A stretch of DNA of 28,602 bases from a virus. This document shows, piece by piece, positions 15,587-24,052 of the stretch. The position numbers and the translations under genes are program-made. The notes beneath the pieces were generated by a model that saw only the letters and a list, made by a program, of their open reading frames with translations, was not told where the DNA came from and did not search any database. Each line of letters opens with the position of its first letter. Position 1 is the first letter of the stretch. The stretch covers positions 1-28,602 of IMG/VR virus record IMGVR_UViG_3300017719_000132; one strand, given 5' to 3'.

Positions 15587-18500
15587 TTAAAACGTTTCTT
15601 CTAATGTCTCAGAAGAATACTCGTAATCGAGAGCATTTGATGTAAAATATCCTAATTCTACATATGATCTCGTTCTTATCACAGACCCATTATCTGCAGA
15701 TCCTGCAGGCAATGTATCCTGGATACCTTTATTTATACTATAAATATCACTGTCTATCAAAGTTGTTGCATCACTTACTGATGCAGAATCAGATAATACT
15801 TTAGTAAACGATAAACTTTCACTATCAGACGTATTATCTATAATATCTTGTAATACTTTATTCGTCAATCTATCAACTACTTCTTCGTCTGGTGAGGTCA
15901 AAAGAACTACACGAATCCAAGTAGCATCATGGTTACCAGTGGTACCACTCTGAGATGTCCCACCACCCATAATATAATAATCTCCTGCTGCAGATGCAGA
16001 AGTATCCCATGTTAAAACCCCACTCGTTGTTGCGTTAATATTAGAGTTATAATTATTCACCATCCCTTGGTTAGTCACTCCAGTAGTGACGAGATCTGTA
16101 GTTGTGTCTGCAGTTTTAGATGTCTTAAGCCAATATCCGCTTCTGGAGGTTGCTTTTGGTAAACCACTCGAATAGTGGTAATTGAATGTTATTGTATCTC
16201 CTACATAGGCAATTATGACAGCACCTGGAACCTCAGAGACACCAACGCTAGAATTGCCCGATGTAGTTTCACCAGTACTATCGCGACCTCTGAAATATCC
16301 TGGCACATAGCCTGCGGCAGTAGTTACATGGGAACTTGGTCTGAAAGCAGAAACTCGATGGTCTGCTGACCTATCCCTATCGTTATCGGTTAATTCAGCA
16401 TTGGAATCTAAAACTCTATCAGAATCACGATTAGTTTCTGGGTTCTCTCTTATCACGAAAGAAGCTTCACTATTCACTGAGGGATCTCTACCCCTAACAC
16501 CAAAATGCACGTCAATAGTCATCGTTGGTGTAAAAAGCTCCAATACATCAGTTAAGGGTTTACCTATATTAGAAACCTCATCGTCAAGAACCTGTGCAGG
16601 TTCTTGAATAGCTTTACCTAATGAAATTGTAGAGTTACCCTCGACATCATCTGTCGAAATCAACAGGATATCGGTAAATAATTTCCCAGTAAGATCTATA
16701 GTAAAAAATTCATCCTCTGGGTCAATAGAAGTGCTATCTGATTGAGGAAACACACGAGAAAGCACGAATAGACTATCATTAGGTTCTGTAACTTGATCTT
16801 GAAATGCGCCTAAAGAAACAGCCTTACCTAAAGGATCTTGAACTCCAGTAACTAGAGTTTCACTCAAACCCTTAGTGAAAAGTTTATCCTCGATATCTGC
16901 TTCAACAAGACGTTCTGCACCTGTCAGATTTATTATATCAGATTGATCTTTAATAATCCTATAAATGTCTGGGTCTGCAACAGTAGTGATATCAGAAACA
17001 CCATCAATAAGGCTATCTGCGAAGATCTTAACCAAAGAAATCCCTAGAAGGTCGTCATCTTCTAGATCTACTGTTTCGTTTAATATCTTACCGACATTTA
17101 TAGGGTTGTCATGTAATATGTTTTGAACATTTTCCTGAAAACCTTCTTTAGAAAAATGTTTTTTAGATCCTTCATCTTCAGCATCAGCTGTAGAATCTAT
17201 TAGGTCATCAGGATTTGTTGACGTTAATGGGAATTCTTTAATGAAAGATTTTGGGGTATCCTTATTGGGATCATTCGCAAGATCCGAGAAAACAGCATAA
17301 ACTATTGATTCGTCTAATGTAGATTCATGAGACATATTCTTAGTGAAGTGTCGGGCATCATTATCATCATCTTCTAAATTAACTAAATCTTCTCTATCCT
17401 TAGTGAAGTGCCAATCGTCATTATCGTCACCATCTAGATCAACCTCGTCTAAATTAACTTTAGTGAAGTGCCAATCATCGTTGTCATCATCGTCTAAATT
17501 TACTATGTCTAAATTAACTTTAGTGAAGTGCCAATCATCAAAATCGTTTGAGTCGTCAAGGTTTACAACTTCTCTATATTTTTCCGAATTGCTGAAGTCC
17601 TTGAGAATAACTCTAGTTTCCTGTAGGTGTTCAGCATCAGCTGTAGAATCTAATAAGTCTGAAAATACAGGAAACTCCTTAGTGAATGCGTTTACAGGTA
17701 AATTTTCAGAAAGGAGATTAATCCTAGTTTCTGAATCTTCTGATGCTGCATTCTGAGATGGAAACTCTTTTGCGAATTCATAAGTTTCTTTTATAATCTC
17801 ATCATTAACGTCAGTAAACTGTATGTAGTGAGCACCAGCTGGAGTAGACATATCCTTAAGAATAACTCTAGTCTCTTGTATAATCTCACTGTTAACATCG
17901 GTAAATTGGACATACAGAGAATCATCAGTTGACATGTCTTTAAGAGTAACTCTAGTTTCCTGTAGGTGTTCAGCATCAGCAGTAGAGTCTATTAAGTCAT
18001 CTGGATTTGTAGACGTTAGCGGGAATTCTTTAACAAAAGAATAATCATCGAGGTCACCTACGTCAGTTTTATGCTCGGTTTCAGCATCATTTTCTGCTGG
18101 GAAAATTTTATCAAAATCATAAACGTCAAAGTCATCGTTTCTAGTAGAAGTCCCATCCCCACCAGGAAGTAATTCCCCATTCGACGTGTTGTCAATGAAT
18201 AACTTGTTGTAGTAAAATGCTGAGTTCTCGGTCTGGGAAACGCTTAATTCGAAATTCTCATTTATGCTTTGTTCACCAAATATCTTCATACCAGCTGGGT
18301 GAACCGACTTCTTAATTAGATCCTCGAATAAATCAAAGTCTACGCCAGTTTGAATAACATAAGAGAACTCTTGATACAGGTCGTTATCCTGAATCTTAAT
18401 AATATCAGAAACAAATCCTTTACGGTCAACATATTTCGGAGAGGTTACTCCGACAACCCCCGACCTAAATGTAACTTTAGCGTTTGTACCGCCAGATCCT

Positions 18501-21500
18501 TGTGGGGCAATTATTGATGTAAAAGATTCTGGGTAATCGAATCCAAAACTAGAAAGTTGTACCTGTTCAATTTCGCCATTAGAACCGATCTTAGAAACAC
18601 GTGCATTAGCACCAGTTCCGGGACCATCTATAAGAATTGGATTATTGGCAGTTCCTAGCAGTGGCTCGGCGATTACTTCATCTATCCACTCAACATAATT
18701 TGGAGTCCCTATTACAGCTAATTGAGCATCAGCACGTGTTCCGGATATAGTTACTGTAGGGTTATTATAATTAGTACCTGCAGCGGTTATATTAAATCCA
18801 GTAATCTTACTATCTTGTATAGTTACAGTTGCTGTAGCTGCATCGTTAGCTACAATTATTTCTCCGCTCATGTCACTGTATTGAGAAGATTGATAGTAGT
18901 AAGTCCCAGCACTTGTAGGGGTAAACGAAACTGTTGCTGTGCCACGACCAGCAACAGTTGAATCTGTTATGGCGTCAGTAGTACCTGCAGCTTGCGATGT
19001 TTTAATATAGAATTCATTTTGAAGATCTTCCGAAGTATTCGTCAAGTCAAACGTTACTGTATCCCCCAAAGATATATTAATAGATGGATCGCTGATGTCG
19101 TCGACATCACCACCTCTATCTAAAGACTGATAAAACAGATAGCTGAGGTTGAGACTGTCTTGTATACTTGATTTAAATGTATGCTCTTCGGTGATTGCTA
19201 AGGTTGCCGATTGCCAACCACTAAGAGATGCGATAGGGGTTTCCCCAGTTGCAACAATTTCGGTTATTTCGCCATCTTCATTGATTGTCGCTTCTAGAGC
19301 GGGCTCATATCTTTGGAATGAATTTGCAGTGCTTGTCGCATCCCCATATCCTATCCCTTGAGATACAACGTCAAGATTCGTTATAACCTTATCTTGCACA
19401 ATAGCCTTCATCTTGGGGTATCTTGGGTTGTCGTTGATAGAACCCCGATGAACAGTAACCTTGTTATTAGCTGATGCTGAATAACCAGAACCGCTATTAT
19501 CTATTTGTATCTGGTCTATGACACCGCTGATCGTCTCAAACCCAGAAATGTTTGCACCCTGACCAGAACCACTATCAGACACTGTTATATTATTAAAACC
19601 ACCAGCTATAACATAATCTTCACCGCCATCCAAAATATTGATAGCAGTTATAACCCCACCTACAATTACAGGTTCTAGACTAGCACCTGTTCCGTTGGGG
19701 TTTAAAATTGTAACTGTAGTGGTCGCAGGATCATATCCAGAACCGCCTTCAGTAACTGTGACTTTGTCAATCGCATTATCTTTTACAAATACCGTTCCCC
19801 CGAATCCAGAACCAATGGAAGATGTTAAAGATATAGTCGAAGAGGCTTCACTGTATCCTGTACCCCCACTAACGACTGTTACTGAACTTACTGTACCATC
19901 ACCTGCTATAACAGGGGTAAGTATAGCATTATCATAAACTGCCGAAATTCTCTCAATTGGGTTCTCGGGGAAATTGTACATCAATGAAGGCAGACCAATT
20001 GATTGTATTCTTCCGTTACTAATTGTAAGGTCTACTTCATAATACTTAAAACTTCGAAGCCAAGTAAATGGAGGACTTTCAACAACAGAATTAAAGGGTG
20101 CTTTCACAATAGCTTTTGCTGACCTTATACCCTCACCAGCTGATGTGATTTCAAACCCTGTTATAACACCATCCCTTATTATTGTGTTATATGCAGCTTG
20201 ATTACCGCCACCTGTATTTTCTAAAGTTATCGACCCAGAATCTGGTATGTATCCACCGATGAGCTCGTTTACGTCAATCCTACTGATACCACCTTTAGAT
20301 ACATCATAATAACCAGCTGCACGTTGTAATAAAAGTCTAACGTCGTCGAGGTTTATTCGACCAGTTTGAGTGATGTCCCCACGGACTCTTCCTGTAGCAT
20401 AATCGCCATCAGTTTCTAGTAAGTAGTCGTGTAAAGAATTTCTTTTATTAGATTGATAAAGAGCAGCAAAGGCTGAAACGTACTTATCTAGTTGCTCAGT
20501 TCCTTGAGCGGATATAGCGGGATCGCTATCATCTTGCTGAGTAGCAGATACACCACCAACGTCGATATATGCGGTAATCCAATTTAACTCACCTGCTGTC
20601 AGACTACTTCTTAATGTGGAATTGCTATATTTAATAATTGATATTAGGTCGTCAGTATCGATCTCTCCGTCATTATCGATATCGCCTTTTTCAAATTCTG
20701 TAAGACCAGCAGTTTGTTGAATAAGCGCATATTCAGCACCAACTGCAGCACCTTCAACTCCACCGAGTAATCCGAATGACAACTTGATGACATCTACTGC
20801 AACATCTATCGGAAGCTCAACTGGACTATTTGGGTTTCCAGGATTTACTGGGAAAGTTTGATCTGTGAGACCGCTTGCTAGAGCGTAAGCATTCCACGCT
20901 TCGAATACTTCGGTTATTCTTAAAAATCTATCTGTGTCTGCGCCAGTTACGCTGAAATCAAATACATACTTTAATACCGATAATGCATCATCTGTTGAAA
21001 ATTGACCGTCTTGGTCAAAGTCTATTCTTTGGTATTGATCGCCGACAGAGTTATAGGTCGGATCGCTGATACTAGTGCCAGCATATGTTGATCCAGTTGG
21101 AGTATCTAATAAGTAAGCATAAAGACCTATAGGAGAAACGCCACCTAAACTATCATAGTTATTCAACTCTGTCAAGGCTGAAGAAATCGCATCCCAGTTT
21201 ACAGCTAAATTTGGAGTCGGGATACCATCTAATGTTTCTTTAAATTCTTTGACCTTTCCGTTTTCAAACTCGATACGAGTTATGACAGTTGACCCTCGGA
21301 ATGTTTTGGTCGTTACAGAGCCTTTGCTTTTTATAGTCTGAGTGATAGTACCATCAGACCTTACATCTACATCTACATCTTCGACCTCAAACCTTGATAA
21401 TTCAGATATTATGCTTCTGGCTGGGCTTACTCTAGATAAAGATCTTCTTCTAAACTGAGTCGGCAATCCAGCTAGTTCGTTAAAATTAGTAGATCTTATA

Positions 21501-22216
21501 AAATCTTTTACTTCAAATACTTCACCAACTCGGAAACCAGTACCGCCTTCTTCAATATTAGCAACCTCTGCCATGGTAGGTTTGAGAGTGGCTACCACAT
21601 CCCCATATTTTATTACACTGTCAAAATAGAAGAAACCAGCAAAGTATCTTGAGACATAAACCTCGTATACATTGTTAGATTCTTCCCTTTGCTCTACACG
21701 TTTAACTTCTACGTCAAAAGTTTGTGTGGGGGTGTTAGGGAAAGTAGTTTCGACCTCAACATACTTACCGACTGTAGTGTATATGTCGCCTTCATTTAAC
21801 TCTACAATTACAGAATATTCACTTAGCCAGTTACCAGACGATGCTTTTAGGATTTGTTCTTTGGGTAATTTTATTTCAATCTCTTCGCCAAATAATGCCC
21901 TGAACATAACCTTAATAGATTGTAATGAACCTTTAGCCGAATAGATTTCAGAAAGGTTGTTTATCAGGTTTTCTTGGTTAGATTCTTTATTTAATACAAA
22001 CCCATAACCAAGCTCATTATATAATGAACTGAGGTAGAAGTCAGTAGCATTGCTGAGAGTTCTTTGGGTGAGGGATAAATCTACATTATGAGAGGGATTA
22101 CCCTCTTGACCCATCCACTCATAATACTTTTTAAGGAATGTTACAAATTCAACAGACTCTGCTGCCAAATTGTCTGGTAGTATCTCAGGAACTCTTGTAA
22201 TTTCTTTATTTGACAT
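15587..22216 (-). CDS. 7: Giant gp7-like baseplate wedge protein with fibre-like extension, 2209 aa
   Basis: Residues 1-150 (FVTFLKKYYEWMGQEGNPSH, FYLSSLYNELGYGF, SAKGSLQSIKVMFRALFGEE then IEIKLPKEQIL) match the C-terminal wedge segment of T4 gp7 (FCEAYIQYLSDGYG, YSTKGIEASYKFLFKVLYNE, VEIEI). A second gp7 landmark, SVHPAGMKIFGE (T4 FVHPVGFGF), is at about 1304-1315. Between them lie three dockerin/EF-hand-like loops (399-410, 512-523, 614-625), a GGxGY beta-repeat region (about 690-1000) and a cupredoxin-like domain (1043-1125). After residue 1345 comes an acidic repetitive tract, with a 20-residue tandem repeat at 1547-1626, then a second cupredoxin-like domain (1997-2105). T4 gp7 is 1032 residues. 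In T4, gp7 joins the wedge to neighbouring wedge proteins. The ATG directly follows the gp6 stop (TAAATG). The gp7 assignment rests on two motifs plus its place after gp6. Confidence 0.75.
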   Translation of the reverse strand: MSNKEITRVPEILPDNLAAESVEFVTFLKKYYEWMGQEGNPSHNVDLSLTQRTLSNATDFYLSSLYNELGYGFVLNKESNQENLINNLSEIYSAKGSLQSIKVMFRALFGEEIEIKLPKEQILKASSGNWLSEYSVIVELNEGDIYTTVGKYVEVETTFPNTPTQTFDVEVKRVEQREESNNVYEVYVSRYFAGFFYFDSVIKYGDVVATLKPTMAEVANIEEGGTGFRVGEVFEVKDFIRSTNFNELAGLPTQFRRRSLSRVSPARSIISELSRFEVEDVDVDVRSDGTITQTIKSKGSVTTKTFRGSTVITRIEFENGKVKEFKETLDGIPTPNLAVNWDAISSALTELNNYDSLGGVSPIGLYAYLLDTPTGSTYAGTSISDPTYNSVGDQYQRIDFDQDGQFSTDDALSVLKYVFDFSVTGADTDRFLRITEVFEAWNAYALASGLTDQTFPVNPGNPNSPVELPIDVAVDVIKLSFGLLGGVEGAAVGAEYALIQQTAGLTEFEKGDIDNDGEIDTDDLISIIKYSNSTLRSSLTAGELNWITAYIDVGGVSATQQDDSDPAISAQGTEQLDKYVSAFAALYQSNKRNSLHDYLLETDGDYATGRVRGDITQTGRINLDDVRLLLQRAAGYYDVSKGGISRIDVNELIGGYIPDSGSITLENTGGGNQAAYNTIIRDGVITGFEITSAGEGIRSAKAIVKAPFNSVVESPPFTWLRSFKYYEVDLTISNGRIQSIGLPSLMYNFPENPIERISAVYDNAILTPVIAGDGTVSSVTVVSGGTGYSEASSTISLTSSIGSGFGGTVFVKDNAIDKVTVTEGGSGYDPATTTVTILNPNGTGASLEPVIVGGVITAINILDGGEDYVIAGGFNNITVSDSGSGQGANISGFETISGVIDQIQIDNSGSGYSASANNKVTVHRGSINDNPRYPKMKAIVQDKVITNLDVVSQGIGYGDATSTANSFQRYEPALEATINEDGEITEIVATGETPIASLSGWQSATLAITEEHTFKSSIQDSLNLSYLFYQSLDRGGDVDDISDPSINISLGDTVTFDLTNTSEDLQNEFYIKTSQAAGTTDAITDSTVAGRGTATVSFTPTSAGTYYYQSSQYSDMSGEIIVANDAATATVTIQDSKITGFNITAAGTNYNNPTVTISGTRADAQLAVIGTPNYVEWIDEVIAEPLLGTANNPILIDGPGTGANARVSKIGSNGEIEQVQLSSFGFDYPESFTSIIAPQGSGGTNAKVTFRSGVVGVTSPKYVDRKGFVSDIIKIQDNDLYQEFSYVIQTGVDFDLFEDLIKKSVHPAGMKIFGEQSINENFELSVSQTENSAFYYNKLFIDNTSNGELLPGGDGTSTRNDDFDVYDFDKIFPAENDAETEHKTDVGDLDDYSFVKEFPLTSTNPDDLIDSTADAEHLQETRVTLKDMSTDDSLYVQFTDVNSEIIQETRVILKDMSTPAGAHYIQFTDVNDEIIKETYEFAKEFPSQNAASEDSETRINLLSENLPVNAFTKEFPVFSDLLDSTADAEHLQETRVILKDFSNSEKYREVVNLDDSNDFDDWHFTKVNLDIVNLDDDDNDDWHFTKVNLDEVDLDGDDNDDWHFTKDREDLVNLEDDDNDARHFTKNMSHESTLDESIVYAVFSDLANDPNKDTPKSFIKEFPLTSTNPDDLIDSTADAEDEGSKKHFSKEGFQENVQNILHDNPINVGKILNETVDLEDDDLLGISLVKIFADSLIDGVSDITTVADPDIYRIIKDQSDIINLTGAERLVEADIEDKLFTKGLSETLVTGVQDPLGKAVSLGAFQDQVTEPNDSLFVLSRVFPQSDSTSIDPEDEFFTIDLTGKLFTDILLISTDDVEGNSTISLGKAIQEPAQVLDDEVSNIGKPLTDVLELFTPTMTIDVHFGVRGRDPSVNSEASFVIRENPETNRDSDRVLDSNAELTDNDRDRSADHRVSAFRPSSHVTTAAGYVPGYFRGRDSTGETTSGNSSVGVSEVPGAVIIAYVGDTITFNYHYSSGLPKATSRSGYWLKTSKTADTTTDLVTTGVTNQGMVNNYNSNINATTSGVLTWDTSASAAGDYYIMGGGTSQSGTTGNHDATWIRVVLLTSPDEEVVDRLTNKVLQDIIDNTSDSESLSFTKVLSDSASVSDATTLIDSDIYSINKGIQDTLPAGSADNGSVIRTRSYVELGYFTSNALDYEYSSETLEETF
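15730..15737 (-). promoter_or_regulatory. Candidate late promoter (TATAAATA) in the 3' end of the gp7-like gene
   Basis: The coding strand reads AGTATAAATAAAG, encoding Ser-Ile-Asn-Lys. A start near 15724 would leave about 163 bases of leader before the 187-aa gene. The longer match AGTATAAATAA, shared with the sites at 2798 and 24501, supports function. Confidence 0.5.
16584..16607. other. 24-base perfect hairpin inside the gp7-like gene
   Basis: TCAAGAACCT (16584-16593) and AGGTTCTTGA (16598-16607) are exact complements around a 4-base loop. It lies within the codons for Ile-Gln-Glu-Pro-Ala-Gln-Val-Leu-Asp near residue 1873. No T tract follows on either strand close by. The role is unknown. 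Confidence 0.55.
17177..17239 (-). repeat. Dispersed 63-base direct repeat in gp7-like gene, copy A
   Basis: Encodes KEFPLTSTNPDDLIDSTADA plus Glu. An equal-length copy encoding the same residues lies at 17969-18031. The DNA copies differ at synonymous positions, so selection has held the protein sequence. Confidence 0.75.
17339..17578 (-). repeat. Tandem repeat, 4 x 60 bases, acidic WHFTK repeat
   Basis: Four 60-base units are in perfect register (17339-17398, 17399-17458, 17459-17518, 17519-17578). Each encodes 20 residues of the pattern VNLDxVNLDDDDNDDWHFTK. The first and last translated units are the most diverged (DFDDWHFTK and DDNDARHFTK). The units are in frame, strongly acidic and lie at residues 1547-1626 of the gp7-like protein. 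Confidence 0.9.
17608..17641 (-). repeat. 34-base identical direct repeat, copy 1
   Basis: The 34 bases are identical to 17947-17980, about 340 bases away in the same gene. They encode the end of DSTADAEHLQETRV. They lie inside longer related blocks (DSTADAE...LQETRVxLKD). Confidence 0.8.
17947..17980 (-). repeat. 34-base identical direct repeat, copy 2
   Basis: Identical to 17608-17641. It overlaps the 63-base copy B at 17969-18031. Unequal recombination between copies would remove or add about 113 codons in frame. Confidence 0.8.
17969..18031 (-). repeat. Dispersed 63-base direct repeat in gp7-like gene, copy B
   Basis: Encodes the same 21 residues as copy A at 17177-17239 (KEFPLTSTNPDDLIDSTADA plus Glu), with scattered synonymous changes. 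Confidence 0.75.
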
Positions 22217-24052
22217 TTAGTGTCTCGTAAACGTTTGATAACTTGATAGTCCAGTAGATCCTAGTAGCGATACCGTGTCTAACTCGGATGTTATTTTAAT
22301 TGTTCCAGTCGGTATGGTAAGCAATTGCTTATATTTAGGGCTGATATCGAAGCTGTCTGGTTTAGCATAAATGGTAATAAAGTTAGAAAGGTCGAATTTT
22401 ATATTCTTTAGGTTGACAGTACCCTTTACTGGATCTATAGTGCCGACATTTGCATATTTAGAAATTTTCTCGCTAGTACCATTATTGATAACGAAAATTC
22501 TTCTATCCGTAGAACCGTTTATAGGCTCATCGCTTAACCTACATTCAACACCATCCAACAAGAAAACGCTAGAATTTATTGTCGCCTCATTAGTCGTCGA
22601 GATGTAAAGAGAATTAGGAAAGCTAATCATATAATCTTCAGCTTTCAAAGGGAATGGTCTAAACCTCTTATACATTCTTGTTCTTATAACCGAGTTGATA
22701 ATTCCAGGGTCTGATTCATCAATCAACTTCAGAAGATTAGACATACGGAATACCCCATTAAACGACAAAAGATTATCCTCATTGTATTTATCAACCGTAT
22801 CTGACACCTTGGTTTCTATTTGACCAGCAGTTAGTTTAGACTTGTTGCTATCGTACTTAAAGTCTACTTCTAATTCTATATTAGTGTATTCGGCTTCAAC
22901 TATATCTGGAGTAATAGCACCAACATTTTTGTCTTTTAAGAATAGCCGTACAGAATCGATAAATGTTTCAGTAACCCTTTCTTGATTTTTAAGTGCAAGT
23001 GCAACAAATACCTTACCAAAGATTGGAGGATCATTATCTTCACCGCCCCAAACAGAGATATCTTGGATATCAGTAAATTCACGAACTAGCAAAGCACGAT
23101 AATCGTCAGCAGTCACGGCACGGTCTTGTGTAGCGTAACTTATAGGTGCGTTAAACCTAATTGATTCAAGAGTTTCTTTATCGGAACCGCCAATAGATCT
23201 TTCGCTACCTGTAGCTCTCAATATGCTTATCCCAGATAGATTGTTAATAGAACCAGAAGGAGAAAAGTTAGTAATACCATTAGCTTCTTTACCATCTGTC
23301 ACAAGATATTCAGCTAGAACCTTAGAGCCACTTTCAGGTCGTTTACCTAAGTAATTGTCACCAAAGTATATTTCATATCTACCAAAGTTATTCTCACTAT
23401 AGAAGTAAACTTGAGAGTCTGGTCTTGTTTCGTTAATTTTATTAAAGAAAGTGTATGCAGTACCATTCAGCTGATTTTCAGTTTCGAATACAGATACCGA
23501 TAATGTTTCAGTATCAACGCTTTCAGATGAAATTTCAAACTTCTGGAATGGAGAAAGACCATCAGTACGGAAAGTTTCTGTTTTAAGCGCACCTTGATAC
23601 ACTGGAATATTAGTAAACCTATAGGTGTTGTCGCTCAACTTAACAGCTGTTGCGTCGGACAGAACTACAAAGTAATAGGTCTTGTTATTAATTTTACCGC
23701 TTACTTTATACCCACGCTTCAAGGTAATCCTAGCAGGAGTATCTGCTGCGCCTGTAACTGTAATATCTAAATTTACTGTTGATGCCTTTTTAGATTTAGG
23801 TACATAACCCAAAGACTGGGCACGAGCAACCACGTTAGATCTAACCTGAGCGGTGGCAAGGTCTGACTCGTTAAGAGTCATATGCGCTAGTAATGCGTTG
23901 TAGTGCGTATTGTATGCTAGAACGTCCATCAATACATTCAGACCAGAACCTTCAAAATCATAATCTGTAAATTCGTCTTGGCTCTTTAGGAATTCTTTGA
24001 TAGAATCTTTTATCTGATCAAAGTCTAGTTTTGTTAGGTCTGTTTGCGCCAT
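22217..24052 (-). CDS. 6: Baseplate wedge subunit gp6, 611 aa
   Basis: The N-terminus, LDFDQIKDSIKEFLKSQDEF then DYDFEGSGLNVLMDVLAYNT and HYNALLAHMTLNESDL, is the hallmark of T4-like gp6 and, more distantly, the phage J-type baseplate proteins. GRYEIYFGDNYLGKRP at about 223-238 and SYATQDRAVTADDYRALL at about 304-321 are further conserved blocks. The length is close to T4 gp6 (660). In T4, gp6 dimers form the continuous ring of the inner baseplate and hold wedges together with gp25 and gp53. The ATG overlaps the gp25 stop by one base (TAATG) and an AAGG lies just upstream, so the two are probably made in fixed ratio. The next gene starts immediately after the stop. Confidence 0.92.
   Translation of the reverse strand: MAQTDLTKLDFDQIKDSIKEFLKSQDEFTDYDFEGSGLNVLMDVLAYNTHYNALLAHMTLNESDLATAQVRSNVVARAQSLGYVPKSKKASTVNLDITVTGAADTPARITLKRGYKVSGKINNKTYYFVVLSDATAVKLSDNTYRFTNIPVYQGALKTETFRTDGLSPFQKFEISSESVDTETLSVSVFETENQLNGTAYTFFNKINETRPDSQVYFYSENNFGRYEIYFGDNYLGKRPESGSKVLAEYLVTDGKEANGITNFSPSGSINNLSGISILRATGSERSIGGSDKETLESIRFNAPISYATQDRAVTADDYRALLVREFTDIQDISVWGGEDNDPPIFGKVFVALALKNQERVTETFIDSVRLFLKDKNVGAITPDIVEAEYTNIELEVDFKYDSNKSKLTAGQIETKVSDTVDKYNEDNLLSFNGVFRMSNLLKLIDESDPGIINSVIRTRMYKRFRPFPLKAEDYMISFPNSLYISTTNEATINSSVFLLDGVECRLSDEPINGSTDRRIFVINNGTSEKISKYANVGTIDPVKGTVNLKNIKFDLSNFITIYAKPDSFDISPKYKQLLTIPTGTIKITSELDTVSLLGSTGLSSYQTFTRH

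Noticed and set aside
17339-17578. CRISPR-like array
   Set aside because: The 60-base units are direct tandem repeats without unique spacers, are in frame, and encode a repeated peptide.
18842-19090. Functional copper protein (electron transfer)
   Set aside because: The Cys and His ligands expected in the cupredoxin loop are missing, so only a structural domain is supported.
20341-21022. Cellulosome component or host-derived enzyme with dockerin
   Set aside because: No catalytic glycosidase domain or signal peptide is present, and the loops lie inside a phage wedge protein. Only the calcium-loop similarity is kept.
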